Source: Deltaproteobacteria bacterium (GTDB taxonomy: Bacteria > Desulfobacterota > WTBG01). Taken from it: 5,112 bases of DNA. The stretch spans positions 1-5,112 of the forward strand of contig WTBG01000117.1 in the NCBI GenBank assembly GCA_013139225.1, in the 5' to 3' direction. Position 1 is the first letter of the stretch. Each line of letters opens with the position of its first letter. Shown piece after piece: positions 1 to 4,339 of this stretch. The position numbers and the translations under genes were made by a program. Under the pieces are notes generated by a model. That model was not told where the DNA came from, made no database searches, and saw only the letters and a program-made list of their open reading frames with translations.

Positions 1-728
1 TAGCACTGCTGGAGCACTGTCTTCGTGAAGATCTGAACAAAAGTGCTCAGCGTGTGATGGGTGTATTGCGTCCACTCAAGGTTATTATTGATAACTATCC
101 GGAAGATAAAGTAGAAGAACTAGAGGCTGTAAACAATCCTGAAGATCCAAATATGGGTACACGTAAAGTTCCTTTTTCTCGGGTGTTGTATATCGAGCGA
201 GAAGACTTTCGTGATGATCCACCCAAAAAGTTCTTCCGTTTGGCACCCGGTCGTGAGGTACGTCTGCGATATGCATATTATATTACCTGTCTAGGAGTTG
301 TTAGAGATGAAAAAACAGGTGAAGTCATTGAACTGCATTGTACGTATGACCCCAAGACACGTGGTGGTGACTCTCCAGATGGTCGTAAGGTCAAGGCAAC
401 GTTACACTGGGTTTCTGCTGCTCATTCGTTAAAAGCTGAGGTGCGCTTATACGATCATCTCTTCATCGAAGCGAACCCGGGCGAAGCAAAGGATGCTGGT
501 GATTATAAATCTTATTTAAACCCAGATTCACTCCAGAGGTTAACTTCATGTCGTGTTGAACCAAGTCTTGCAGGTGCAGCACCAGGAAGTCGGTACCAGT
601 TCGAGAGACAGGGGTATTTTTGTGTCGATTCTGTTGATTCTTCAGATGATATACTGGTATTCAATCGAACAGTGTCATTACGTGATTCCTGGGTAAAGAT
701 CGAGAAAACGCAGAAGCAGAAAAGCTAA
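1..728 (+). CDS. glnS: Glutaminyl-tRNA synthetase, C-terminal part (5' end outside window)
   Basis: GlnRS is the cytoplasmic enzyme that charges tRNA-Gln with glutamine using ATP. Only the last 241 codons are present, read in frame from base 3. This is the C-terminal anticodon-binding beta-barrel half. The match to the bacterial GlnRS family is by recognition: LNKSAQRVMGVLRPLKV near the window start, then PNMGTRKVPFSR, a stretch with DGRKVKATLHWVSAAH, RLYDHLF, EPSLAGA, FERQGYFCVDS and the closing VFNRTVSLRDSW. The catalytic Rossmann domain with its HIGH and KMSKS motifs must lie upstream. The GTG and ATG at 54-59 are internal codons, because the reading frame is open and GlnRS-like (ALLEHCLREDLNKS) back to base 3. 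The gene ends with TAA only 30 bases before acpP, with no terminator between them, so co-transcription is likely. Identity is nearly certain. Confidence 0.96.
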   Translation, partial: ALLEHCLREDLNKSAQRVMGVLRPLKVIIDNYPEDKVEELEAVNNPEDPNMGTRKVPFSRVLYIEREDFRDDPPKKFFRLAPGREVRLRYAYYITCLGVVRDEKTGEVIELHCTYDPKTRGGDSPDGRKVKATLHWVSAAHSLKAEVRLYDHLFIEANPGEAKDAGDYKSYLNPDSLQRLTSCRVEPSLAGAAPGSRYQFERQGYFCVDSVDSSDDILVFNRTVSLRDSWVKIEKTQKQKS

Positions 729-742
729 ACAAATGTCAAAAA

Positions 743-751
743 GGGAGGTGA
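743..751 (+). promoter_or_regulatory. Shine-Dalgarno site of acpP, decides the start codon
   Basis: GGGAGGTGA is almost a full match to the anti-Shine-Dalgarno consensus. Measured from GGAGG (744-748), the ATG at 759 is 10 bases away, while the in-frame GTG at 753 is only 4 bases away. The ATG at 751 is followed at once by a stop. The spacing therefore favours the ATG at 759. Confidence 0.8.
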
Positions 752-758
752 TGTGAAA

Positions 759-995
759 ATGGATATTGAGGAGCAAGTAAAAAATATTGTTGTGGAGCAA
801 TTGGGAGTAAGTGTGGATGAAGTGGTGCCTGAAGCTTCCTTCGTGGATGATTTGGGTGCTGATTCTCTTGATCTGGTTGAGTTGGTAATGGTGCTGGAGG
901 AAGAGTTTGGAAAAGAAATACCGGATGAAGACGCAGAGAAGATTCAAACGGTCCAAGATGCCATAAACTTTATTAAAAACAATATGTCTGAATAG
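759..995 (+). CDS. acpP: Acyl carrier protein
   Basis: Small acidic carrier protein of type II fatty acid synthesis. It holds growing acyl chains as thioesters on a 4'-phosphopantetheine arm and shuttles them among the Fab enzymes in the cytoplasm. The 78-aa product starting at ATG 759 has the usual ACP length. It carries the DDLGADSLDLVELVM signature, with Ser36 as the predicted attachment residue, followed by an acidic recognition helix and EFGKEIPDEDAEKI. An in-frame GTG at 753 would add two residues but sits too close to the Shine-Dalgarno site. The gene lies 30 bases after glnS and before a GYD-domain gene. That is not the common fabD-fabG-acpP-fabF setting, so this could be the housekeeping ACP at an unusual place or a second ACP. 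The family call is very secure. Confidence 0.95.
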   Translation: MDIEEQVKNIVVEQLGVSVDEVVPEASFVDDLGADSLDLVELVMVLEEEFGKEIPDEDAEKIQTVQDAINFIKNNMSE

Positions 996-1051
996 CTTTT
1001 GAAGTAAACAATTTTCAAGAGGTAGCTTAACTTTTAAAAGGAGATAACGTT

Positions 1052-1342
1052 ATGCAAACATATGTCACGCTTTGGAAATATACAAAAGACGGATTGATGG
1101 ATATAAAAAAAACACCAAAACGCTTTGAGTTTGTAAAAAAGGTCATTAACAGTGCTGGTGGGAAACTGCTTTCCATTTATGGTTTGGTTGGTGAGTATGA
1201 TGTGGTTACTGTCATGGAAATGCCGGATGAGAAAGCAGCAGCAGCAACAATCCTGAAAATATGTTCTACGGGACGCATTACTTCCCAGACAATGATTGCT
1301 CTTTCCGTAGATGAATTCTTGAAAATAGCAAAAGAAGTGTAA
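1052..1342 (+). CDS. GYD-domain protein
   Basis: A 96-aa protein that I place in the GYD-domain family (small ferredoxin-like alpha/beta proteins, often annotated only as 'GYD domain protein'). Visible family features are the N-terminal strand QTYVTLWKYTKDGL, the TPKRFEFVKKVINSAGGKL helix region, the naming motif GEYD at residues 47-50 followed by a hydrophobic strand and MEMPDEKAAAA, and a C-terminal strand and helix ending ALSVDEFLKIAKEV. The molecular role of the family is not established; dimeric ligand-binding or sensor roles are often assumed by analogy with other ferredoxin-like folds. There is no signal peptide or membrane segment. The start is supported by AAAAGGAG at 1036-1043, 8 bases before the ATG. 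It follows acpP by 56 bases and precedes a PilZ gene by 38. Confidence 0.85.
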   Translation: MQTYVTLWKYTKDGLMDIKKTPKRFEFVKKVINSAGGKLLSIYGLVGEYDVVTVMEMPDEKAAAATILKICSTGRITSQTMIALSVDEFLKIAKEV

Positions 1343-1380
1343 GAAGCGATAAACGGGGGAGGGATCAAAGGGAACGATAA

Positions 1381-1695
1381 ATGCTTGAAAAAAGACGTTA
1401 TCCTCGTCTCAACACTGCTGTTAAAGTTCAAGATTTTACTACCTTTAAAACTGGGTGGACCAGGAATATTTCTCTTGGTGGTTGTCTTATTGAAAGATCT
1501 GATGAGTTTGATTTCTTGTCAATGGCAGCAAGGTTAACTCTCAAATTTGAGATTCCAGGAGTAAACGAACCGGTATTAGCTTCTGGGATAGTAAAACACA
1601 GGGGGAAGCATAGAGAGGGGTTCGGGATCCAATTTGAAGCAGTTGATAAGACGTCTGCCTATTATCTGGGAAAGTTTATGGGAAGTTTCCTGTAA
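1381..1695 (+). CDS. PilZ-domain protein (candidate c-di-GMP receptor), stand-alone
   Basis: A 104-aa protein that is essentially one PilZ domain. PilZ domains bind cyclic di-GMP through an N-terminal RxxxR motif and a (D/N)xSxxG motif. Both are present: R5-R6-Y-P-R9 and N29-I-S31-L-G33-G34. They are followed by beta-barrel-like strands (LTLKFEIPG, VLASGIVKHRG, GFGIQFEAV) and a C-terminal helix. There is no second domain, transmembrane segment or signal peptide, so it probably acts in the cytoplasm by docking on a partner when c-di-GMP is bound. The partner cannot be inferred from the neighbours. The Shine-Dalgarno sequence is AAAGGGA (1367-1373), 7 bases before the ATG; a G-rich run just upstream (1355-1363) is too far away to be the main site. 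It lies 38 bases after the GYD gene and 43 bases before the 85-aa gene, consistent with an operon. Confidence 0.88.
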   Translation: MLEKRRYPRLNTAVKVQDFTTFKTGWTRNISLGGCLIERSDEFDFLSMAARLTLKFEIPGVNEPVLASGIVKHRGKHREGFGIQFEAVDKTSAYYLGKFMGSFL

Positions 1696-1738
1696 GTTTG
1701 TACGCTAAAACATATTTGACAGGAGAAGAGGAAGACTA

Positions 1739-1996
1739 ATGACAAACAAAAAACAAAGCGTAGCAACAAAGTTTATGGATGAAGTTGACCTCTGCTTAAA
1801 AAGAACGAGAGGGATTAAGCGATTAATGGGTAAACTGGAAATGGCCCTAAAAGACCTAACCAAAGAAGAATCTAATGAGATATCCCTCGCTGCTATTGAA
1901 GACTTAAACATGTTGCTAGGTGGATTAATAATTATTTGGGATCAATGGTCATCTGGAGTAAGTATTGAACTAGATAGATTGATCCAATACAAGTAG
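1739..1996 (+). CDS. Hypothetical 85-aa protein, family not recognised
   Basis: I do not recognise this protein. It is 85 residues long and looks mostly helical. The first third is basic (KKQ near the start, then LKRTRGIKRLMGK), the middle is charged with KDLTKEESNEIS, and the last third has a hydrophobic patch (LNMLLGGLIIIWDQW), too short and interrupted to call a confident membrane segment. No metal-binding cysteine pairs, nucleotide-binding loops or signal peptide are visible. It is a plausible real gene because it has a purine-rich ribosome site (AGGAGAAGAGGAAG, 1721-1734) at good spacing, follows the PilZ gene by 43 bases on the same strand, and has codon use like its neighbours. It could be an adaptor or partner of the PilZ or GYD protein, but that rests only on adjacency. 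It ends convergently, 68 bases from the end of the opposite gene. Confidence 0.7.
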   Translation: MTNKKQSVATKFMDEVDLCLKRTRGIKRLMGKLEMALKDLTKEESNEISLAAIEDLNMLLGGLIIIWDQWSSGVSIELDRLIQYK

Positions 1997-2018
1997 GAGT
2001 CAGGATCTTCAATTGGTC

Positions 2019-2049
2019 ACCACCCATTTTGATATTTTTTAAACCTGTT
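2019..2049 (+). repeat. Direct repeat copy A (31 bp) at the left edge of a three-gene block
   Basis: Starts ACCACCCATTTTGATA and ends AAACCTGTT. A second copy in the same orientation lies at 3932-3961. Aligned by eye, 27 of 31 positions agree, with one single-base gap and a shared core TTTTGATATTTTTT. This copy sits in the short convergent gap between the 85-aa gene and the split-barrel gene. Its origin is unknown. Confidence 0.6.
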
Positions 2050-2064
2050 CTTCTGCCGCATATA

Positions 2065-2562
2065 TCATTTAACTTCATCTTCAGGACGATATTGCGGCAA
2101 TTCCTTGCCTCCGAAGTTCGTGATCTTCATCTTGAAGAAATTTGATTTATCAGGATCTTTCAGGATAGCACCTAGAAACTTCTCCTTTAGGCCGGGGGGA
2201 AACAGTCCTTGCTTATCCATCATTTCTGCTATCGCTTTAATCTCTTCAGGATCAGTGATTTGAGAAAGTTCTCCATCTAAAATTATACTCCACCACCCCA
2301 TCCTTTGTGGGTCTCCGGGTGATTGAAAAGTCTGGTATATTGTGAAACAAGCGTTTTTACAATTCTTAAGGTATTCATATTTTCTCCCACTTGGGTTCAT
2401 CCCGAGATAGAGGGTAGCATCATAGTAAGTCATATAAGTCAAAGGAACTCCATAAGCCGATTGGCCATCGGTTAAACTCAGTACCCCATCCCTTTTTGAT
2501 TTTAAAAGCTCCTCTATCTTCAATTTGTCTAGAAATTTTGATTGAGTCCTCAATTCTGCCAT
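2065..2562 (-). CDS. FMN-binding split-barrel protein, pyridoxamine 5'-phosphate oxidase family
   Basis: A 165-aa protein of the PNPOx-like split-barrel superfamily. Members are usually dimers that bind FMN (sometimes F420 or heme) and act as flavin oxidoreductases; the subgroup with this look is often labelled NimA-like or 'pyridoxamine 5'-phosphate oxidase family'. Evidence is the order of motifs: an N-terminal helix ending LLKSKRDG, the first strand GVLSLTDGQSAYGVPLTY (residues 26-43), TLYLGMNPSGRKYEYLKN (50-67), and CFTIYQ (72-77), the usual phosphate- and flavin-contacting region. The histidine commonly seen before the xxGRK segment in Nim proteins is absent, so 5-nitroimidazole reduction should not be assumed. 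The start has a clear Shine-Dalgarno sequence (AAAGGAG, 2575 down to 2569, 6-base spacing) and a good promoter. It is transcribed alone, towards the 85-aa gene. Confidence 0.85.
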   Translation of the reverse strand: MAELRTQSKFLDKLKIEELLKSKRDGVLSLTDGQSAYGVPLTYMTYYDATLYLGMNPSGRKYEYLKNCKNACFTIYQTFQSPGDPQRMGWWSIILDGELSQITDPEEIKAIAEMMDKQGLFPPGLKEKFLGAILKDPDKSNFFKMKITNFGGKELPQYRPEDEVK

Positions 2563-2604
2563 AGCATTCTCCTTTCGTTTTATATTGTCGCTAACAGTAG
2601 ATTG

Positions 2605-2633
2605 TTTATAGCATAGAATAATCTCTAGGTAAA
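2605..2633 (-). promoter_or_regulatory. Sigma70-type promoter with extended -10 for the split-barrel gene
   Basis: Read on the minus strand: TTTACC (2633-2628), 17-base spacer, TATAAA (2610-2605), with TG one base before the -10 hexamer (TGCTATAAA). Transcription would begin near 2598, giving a leader of about 36 nt before the ATG at 2562. This is called by inspection only. Confidence 0.6.
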
Positions 2634-2902
2634 CCCCGTTAGAAATAAAAAAAGTTTTTTCAGCTACCTTCTATCAATCCCAAAAGGTACGCCTTTATGA
2701 AAAGCATTCCCCTCCCCTCGATTTCGTCATTGTTTTGTAGCAATGTCATATAATTGACGAGCCAGAATGCACTCAAAATCCTTATTCCTCTGAATTAGTA
2801 GTAAGAATATCTTCTAGGTCAAAGATAAAGAAGGCATTTGCAAAGATAACTGCATCAAAGGAGATGGCACACAAGTTGCTTTGAGTAGCAAGAAAATGGT
2901 AG
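2634..2902. other. Divergent intergenic stretch without a recognised gene
   Basis: No coding frame of useful length with a ribosome site was found on either strand. It holds an A/T run (AAAAAAAGTTTTTT near 2648-2661) and an inverted repeat, TCGTCA (2724-2729) with TGACGA (2755-2760), overlapping a second small one, CATTG/CAATG (2728-2732 and 2741-2745). A perfect TATAAT at 2749-2754 lacks a matching -35 element. A 9-bp direct repeat, CAAAGATAA, occurs at 2820-2828 and 2841-2849, exactly 21 bases apart, upstream of the cold-shock promoter. Confidence 0.5.
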
Positions 2903-2931
2903 TTGACGTATACAGAACATTGTGATATACA
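2903..2931 (+). promoter_or_regulatory. Sigma70-type promoter with extended -10 for the cold-shock gene
   Basis: TTGACG (2903-2908), 17-base spacer, TATACA (2926-2931), with TG at the extended -10 position (TGATATACA). The predicted start near 2938 gives a leader of about 143 nt, in line with the long leaders known for cold-inducible csp genes. Confidence 0.7.
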
Positions 2932-2937
2932 GGCAGA

Positions 2938-3080
2938 AATTGTTTGCAGTTATATTGCTTTAATTGTTGTTGTTAGAAAGAAGAAAACACGGTTTCTGTA
3001 AAACCTTTTCCTTTCTTACAGTGAAGGATTAAGAGTAAATAGCTTCAAATGAATCTGTAAAGAAAGGAGGTGTTACAAGT
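2938..3080 (+). promoter_or_regulatory. Long structured 5' leader of the cold-shock gene, candidate RNA switch
   Basis: Bases 3009-3021 can pair with 3055-3068 in 13 Watson-Crick pairs with one bulged A (3061), extended by two G-U pairs (3007-3008 with 3069-3070). This helix completely covers the Shine-Dalgarno core GGAGG at 3066-3070. A small internal stem, TGAAG/CTTCA (3022-3026 with 3043-3047), fits in its loop. Two upstream segments compete for the same strand: CTGTAA (2996-3001) with TTACAG (3016-3021), and 2971-2980 with 3011-3020 (9 of 10 pairs), the latter enclosing a GGTTT/AAACC hairpin (2991-3005). The leader start is inferred from the promoter; the pairings are read directly from the sequence. 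Confidence 0.5.
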
Positions 3081-3281
3081 ATGGTTAAAGGAACCGTGAA
3101 ATGGTTTAACGAGAGAAAGGGTTTTGGGTTCTTGTCACGAGAGGATGGTGATGATGTATTCGTACATTACACTGCCATCCAGAGTAGTGGCTTCAAAAAT
3201 CTGCAAGAAGGTCAAAATGTAGAATTTGAGGTACAAGATGGACCCAAAGGTCCTCAAGCAGTAAATGTTACAGTGCTCTAA
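3081..3281 (+). CDS. Cold-shock protein, CspA family
   Basis: A 66-aa single cold-shock domain, the full normal length of CspA-like proteins. These bind single-stranded RNA and DNA and act as RNA chaperones that melt mRNA structure, often in the cold. The opening MVKGTVKWFNERKGFGFL contains RNP1 (K13-G-F-G-F17), and VFVHYTAI (26-33) is RNP2 with the conserved F27 and H29. The tail GQNVEFEVQDGPKGPQAVNV is also typical. The ribosome site AAAGGAGG (3063-3070) is very strong and 10 bases from the ATG. The gene is monocistronic, with its own promoter, long leader and intrinsic terminator. Paralogues of this family differ in whether they are cold-induced, so no specific csp letter is given; the leader structure suggests post-transcriptional control. 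Confidence 0.95.
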   Translation: MVKGTVKWFNERKGFGFLSREDGDDVFVHYTAIQSSGFKNLQEGQNVEFEVQDGPKGPQAVNVTVL

Positions 3282-3287
3282 CGAAGC

Positions 3288-3324
3288 AATGGCAGCCAGA
3301 TAATGGTTGCCATTTTTTTATTTT
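3288..3324 (+). terminator. Rho-independent terminator of the cold-shock gene
   Basis: AATGGCAGCC (3288-3297) pairs with GGTTGCCATT (3305-3314) in ten pairs, one of them G-U, around a 7-base loop. It is followed by TTTTTATTTT. It begins 7 bases after the csp stop codon. The T-tract runs into the last codons of the convergent PilZ gene, whose stop is at 3318-3320. In the opposite direction the hairpin lacks a good T-tract, so it mainly serves the plus strand. Confidence 0.92.
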
Positions 3325-3617
3325 GGAGACTTAGCTTCCTTGTCAATGTGATACCATTCAATACCACCAATAAAATATTCTTCCTTTTTCTTAATCCATC
3401 TTAATAATCCTTTTACCATAACAGGTTTTGATTCTGTAGGGACCAATACTTTTAAGTGAATAATTGAGCCTTCATTGATTTTTTCGCGTGTATAAAATTT
3501 TACTCCTAACCCTTTTCGGCTCACTTCAGTAATAATACAATCTTCCCATCCTTTTGCTCCGAAAAATTTGGCTTTTTGTGGTAAAGTACTTCTGGTAAAT
3601 TTTCTTCTTTCTTGCAT
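3318..3617 (-). CDS. PilZ-domain protein with variant c-di-GMP motif
   Basis: Stand-alone PilZ domain of 99 aa when started at the ATG at 3617. The first motif RxxxR is intact (E-R-R5-K-F-T-R9). The second reads E31-V-S33-R-K-G36, with Glu in place of the usual Asp or Asn. Barrel-like strands follow (IIHLKVLVP, VMVKGLLRWIKK, YFIGGIEWYH). The frame extends 20 codons further to a TTG at 3677, but that TTG has no ribosome site, directly follows a stop and lies at the predicted transcription start. The ATG at 3617 is preceded by GAAGGA at short spacing and starts where PilZ homology starts. Probable cytoplasmic c-di-GMP-responsive adaptor; whether the Glu variant binds the ligand is open. It is convergent with the csp gene and not paired with the other PilZ gene at 1381. 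Confidence 0.82.
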   Translation of the reverse strand: MQERRKFTRSTLPQKAKFFGAKGWEDCIITEVSRKGLGVKFYTREKINEGSIIHLKVLVPTESKPVMVKGLLRWIKKKEEYFIGGIEWYHIDKEAKSPK

Positions 3618-3684
3618 TATTCCTTCGAATGTAAAATCAAAGCATCGTTTTCCCGAAAAACACCAGTACTCAATCAATTAACTC

Positions 3685-3713
3685 ATCAAACCATAAAATA
3701 TTTATGATGTCAA
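3685..3713 (-). promoter_or_regulatory. Candidate promoter for the minus-strand PilZ gene
   Basis: On the minus strand a perfect TTGACA (3713-3708) is followed after 17 bases by TTTGAT (3690-3685), a weak -10 hexamer that lacks the key A at its second position. Transcription would start near 3678, about 60 nt before the ATG at 3617. This supports the ATG over the upstream TTG as start. Confidence 0.4.
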
Positions 3714-3800
3714 TACATCTCCCCAACTTATCATGGAAGCTGACACTTATTTAAGCAAATAAGGAGACTAGAGAAATTTCTAATCTCTTCTTTATGTAAC

Positions 3801-3850
3801 TGGTGATCCCAACGGGACTCGAACCAGCGTTTTCGGCGTGAGAGAGCGAT
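3801..3850 (-). pseudogene. Degenerate 3' fragment of a tRNA-Glu(CUC)-like gene
   Basis: Read on the minus strand from 3850 to 3801. It shows an anticodon arm with loop CTCTCAC (anticodon CTC), a 4-base variable region, a T-arm with loop TTCGAGT, the acceptor 3' strand TGGGATC, then A and an encoded CCA. Two stem positions are broken: one C-C clash in the anticodon stem (TCGCT with GCCGA) and one T-C clash in the T stem (GCTGG with CCCGT). The expected 5' half, with acceptor strand GATCCCA and a D-arm, is absent; the adjacent bases are C-rich and unrelated. It is therefore not a working tRNA but a remnant, or the 3' tRNA copy left at an integration site. A 61-codon open frame across it (3751-3936) is an artefact of tRNA sequence. 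Confidence 0.7.
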
Positions 3851-3860
3851 CTGGGGGGTT

Positions 3861-3897
3861 TTAGGAAGTTATTAATAACCTTAAGATATCTTCCTAA
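3861..3897. repeat. Palindrome-rich patch next to the tRNA fragment
   Basis: TTAGGAAG (3861-3868) and CTTCCTAA (3890-3897) form a perfect 8-bp inverted repeat with a 21-base spacer. Inside or overlapping it are two perfect palindromes: GTTATTAATAAC (3868-3879) and AAGATATCTT (3883-3892). This could be a protein-binding site (operator or recombinase core) or the end of a lost element; no neighbouring gene points to one of these. Confidence 0.6.
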
Positions 3898-3931
3898 CTC
3901 CTTATTTGAGCTTCTAGCACTTTTATCCTTT

Positions 3932-3961
3932 ACCATCCTTTTTGATATTTTTTGACCTGTT
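3932..3961 (+). repeat. Direct repeat copy B, right edge of the three-gene block
   Basis: Starts ACCATCCTTTTTGATA and ends GACCTGTT. It aligns with copy A at 2019-2049 in the same orientation, about 1.9 kb away. Here it sits between the palindrome patch and the interleaved inverted repeats, in a region that looks like mobile-element debris. Confidence 0.6.
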
Positions 3962-3980
3962 TGGACATCTTATAGACACT

Positions 3981-4056
3981 CTGTGGTCACTGAGATTGGG
4001 GGTGACCATCCCCACAGGGGGTCTCAGGTAATTATGTACCCTGGGTTCATGTACAC
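3981..4056. repeat. Interleaved inverted repeats, possible tip of a lost insertion sequence
   Basis: Three 6-bp inverted repeats are interleaved: CTGTGG/CCACAG (3981-3986, 4012-4017), GGTCAC/GTGACC (3985-3990, 4002-4007) and CTGAGA/TCTCAG (3990-3995, 4022-4027). Just beyond lies TGTAC/GTACA (4035-4039, 4051-4055). On the minus strand the outer part contains TGTACATGAACCCAGGGTAC. Repeated TGTAC-like units of this sort occur at the ends of some insertion sequences; that comparison is from memory. No transposase gene is present. Confidence 0.4.
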
Positions 4057-4162
4057 AACATAAATTTCAGGTCGTCATTTTTTGAGTTTCTATTTGATTT
4101 TGTATCATTGAATACTATTCCGGATCCTGAGTACTGGCGTTTATGGTAGTGGCATCAACTTT
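4057..4162. other. Non-coding stretch between the mobile-element scar and the clpP promoter
   Basis: T-rich sequence with stops in all plus-strand frames. On the minus strand a 35-codon frame (4222 down to 4115) covers much of it, but there is no support that it is a gene. No trace of tig (trigger factor), the common upstream neighbour of clpP, could be recognised. Confidence 0.4.
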
Positions 4163-4191
4163 TTTACATAATGCCTGACTTACTATATATT
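4163..4191 (+). promoter_or_regulatory. Candidate sigma70-type promoter for clpP-clpX
   Basis: TTTACA (4163-4168), 17-base spacer, TATATT (4186-4191). Start expected near 4198, giving a leader of about 142 nt. The leader can form a broken hairpin, AGAAAG/CTTTCT (4204-4209, 4234-4239) with an inner GGAG/CTCC (4215-4218, 4227-4230). No CIRCE-like or heat-shock sigma element was seen. Confidence 0.5.
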
Positions 4192-4339
4192 GGCAGCTAC
4201 AATAGAAAGAGACAGGAGCCATTCAACTCCAGCCTTTCTAGAATATTTACCAAAATTAAAAATAAAATCTTGATTCTTTACTAGAAAATACTACAATCAA
4301 AGTAACTGACTAAAATGGGATCTTAAAGGGAGCTCTTAA

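Noticed and set aside
678..956. Minus-strand open frame of 92 codons over acpP
   Set aside because: Antisense shadow of the acidic acpP coding sequence, with no ribosome site and no recognisable protein.
996..1040. CTTTT...AAAAG pairing that could hide the GYD ribosome site
   Set aside because: Only about eight weak A-T-rich pairs with an internal loop; it could easily be chance.
1177..1431. Minus-strand frame across the GYD/PilZ junction
   Set aside because: Covers parts of two well-supported plus-strand genes and has no family features.
1705..1911. Minus-strand 68-codon frame opposite the 85-aa gene
   Set aside because: The plus-strand frame has the ribosome site and operon position; this one has neither.
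2749..2754. Perfect TATAAT as a separate promoter upstream of csp
   Set aside because: No -35-like hexamer at 15 to 19 bases and no extended -10 TG, and the TTGACG/TATACA pair at 2903-2931 is much better placed.
2698..2754. 18-codon plus-strand frame starting MKSIPLPS
   Set aside because: No ribosome site before the ATG and no supporting context.
3751..3936. 61-codon minus-strand open frame
   Set aside because: Its second half is a translation of tRNA-like sequence, a well-known source of spurious proteins, and it runs through the palindrome patch. The first 27 codons after a purine-rich AAAAAGG could be a transposase stub but match nothing I recognise.
4115..4222. 35-codon minus-strand frame ending in KKVDATTINASTQDPE, faintly like a transposase VDAT segment
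   Set aside because: Too short, overlaps the clpP promoter, and the resemblance covers only a few residues.
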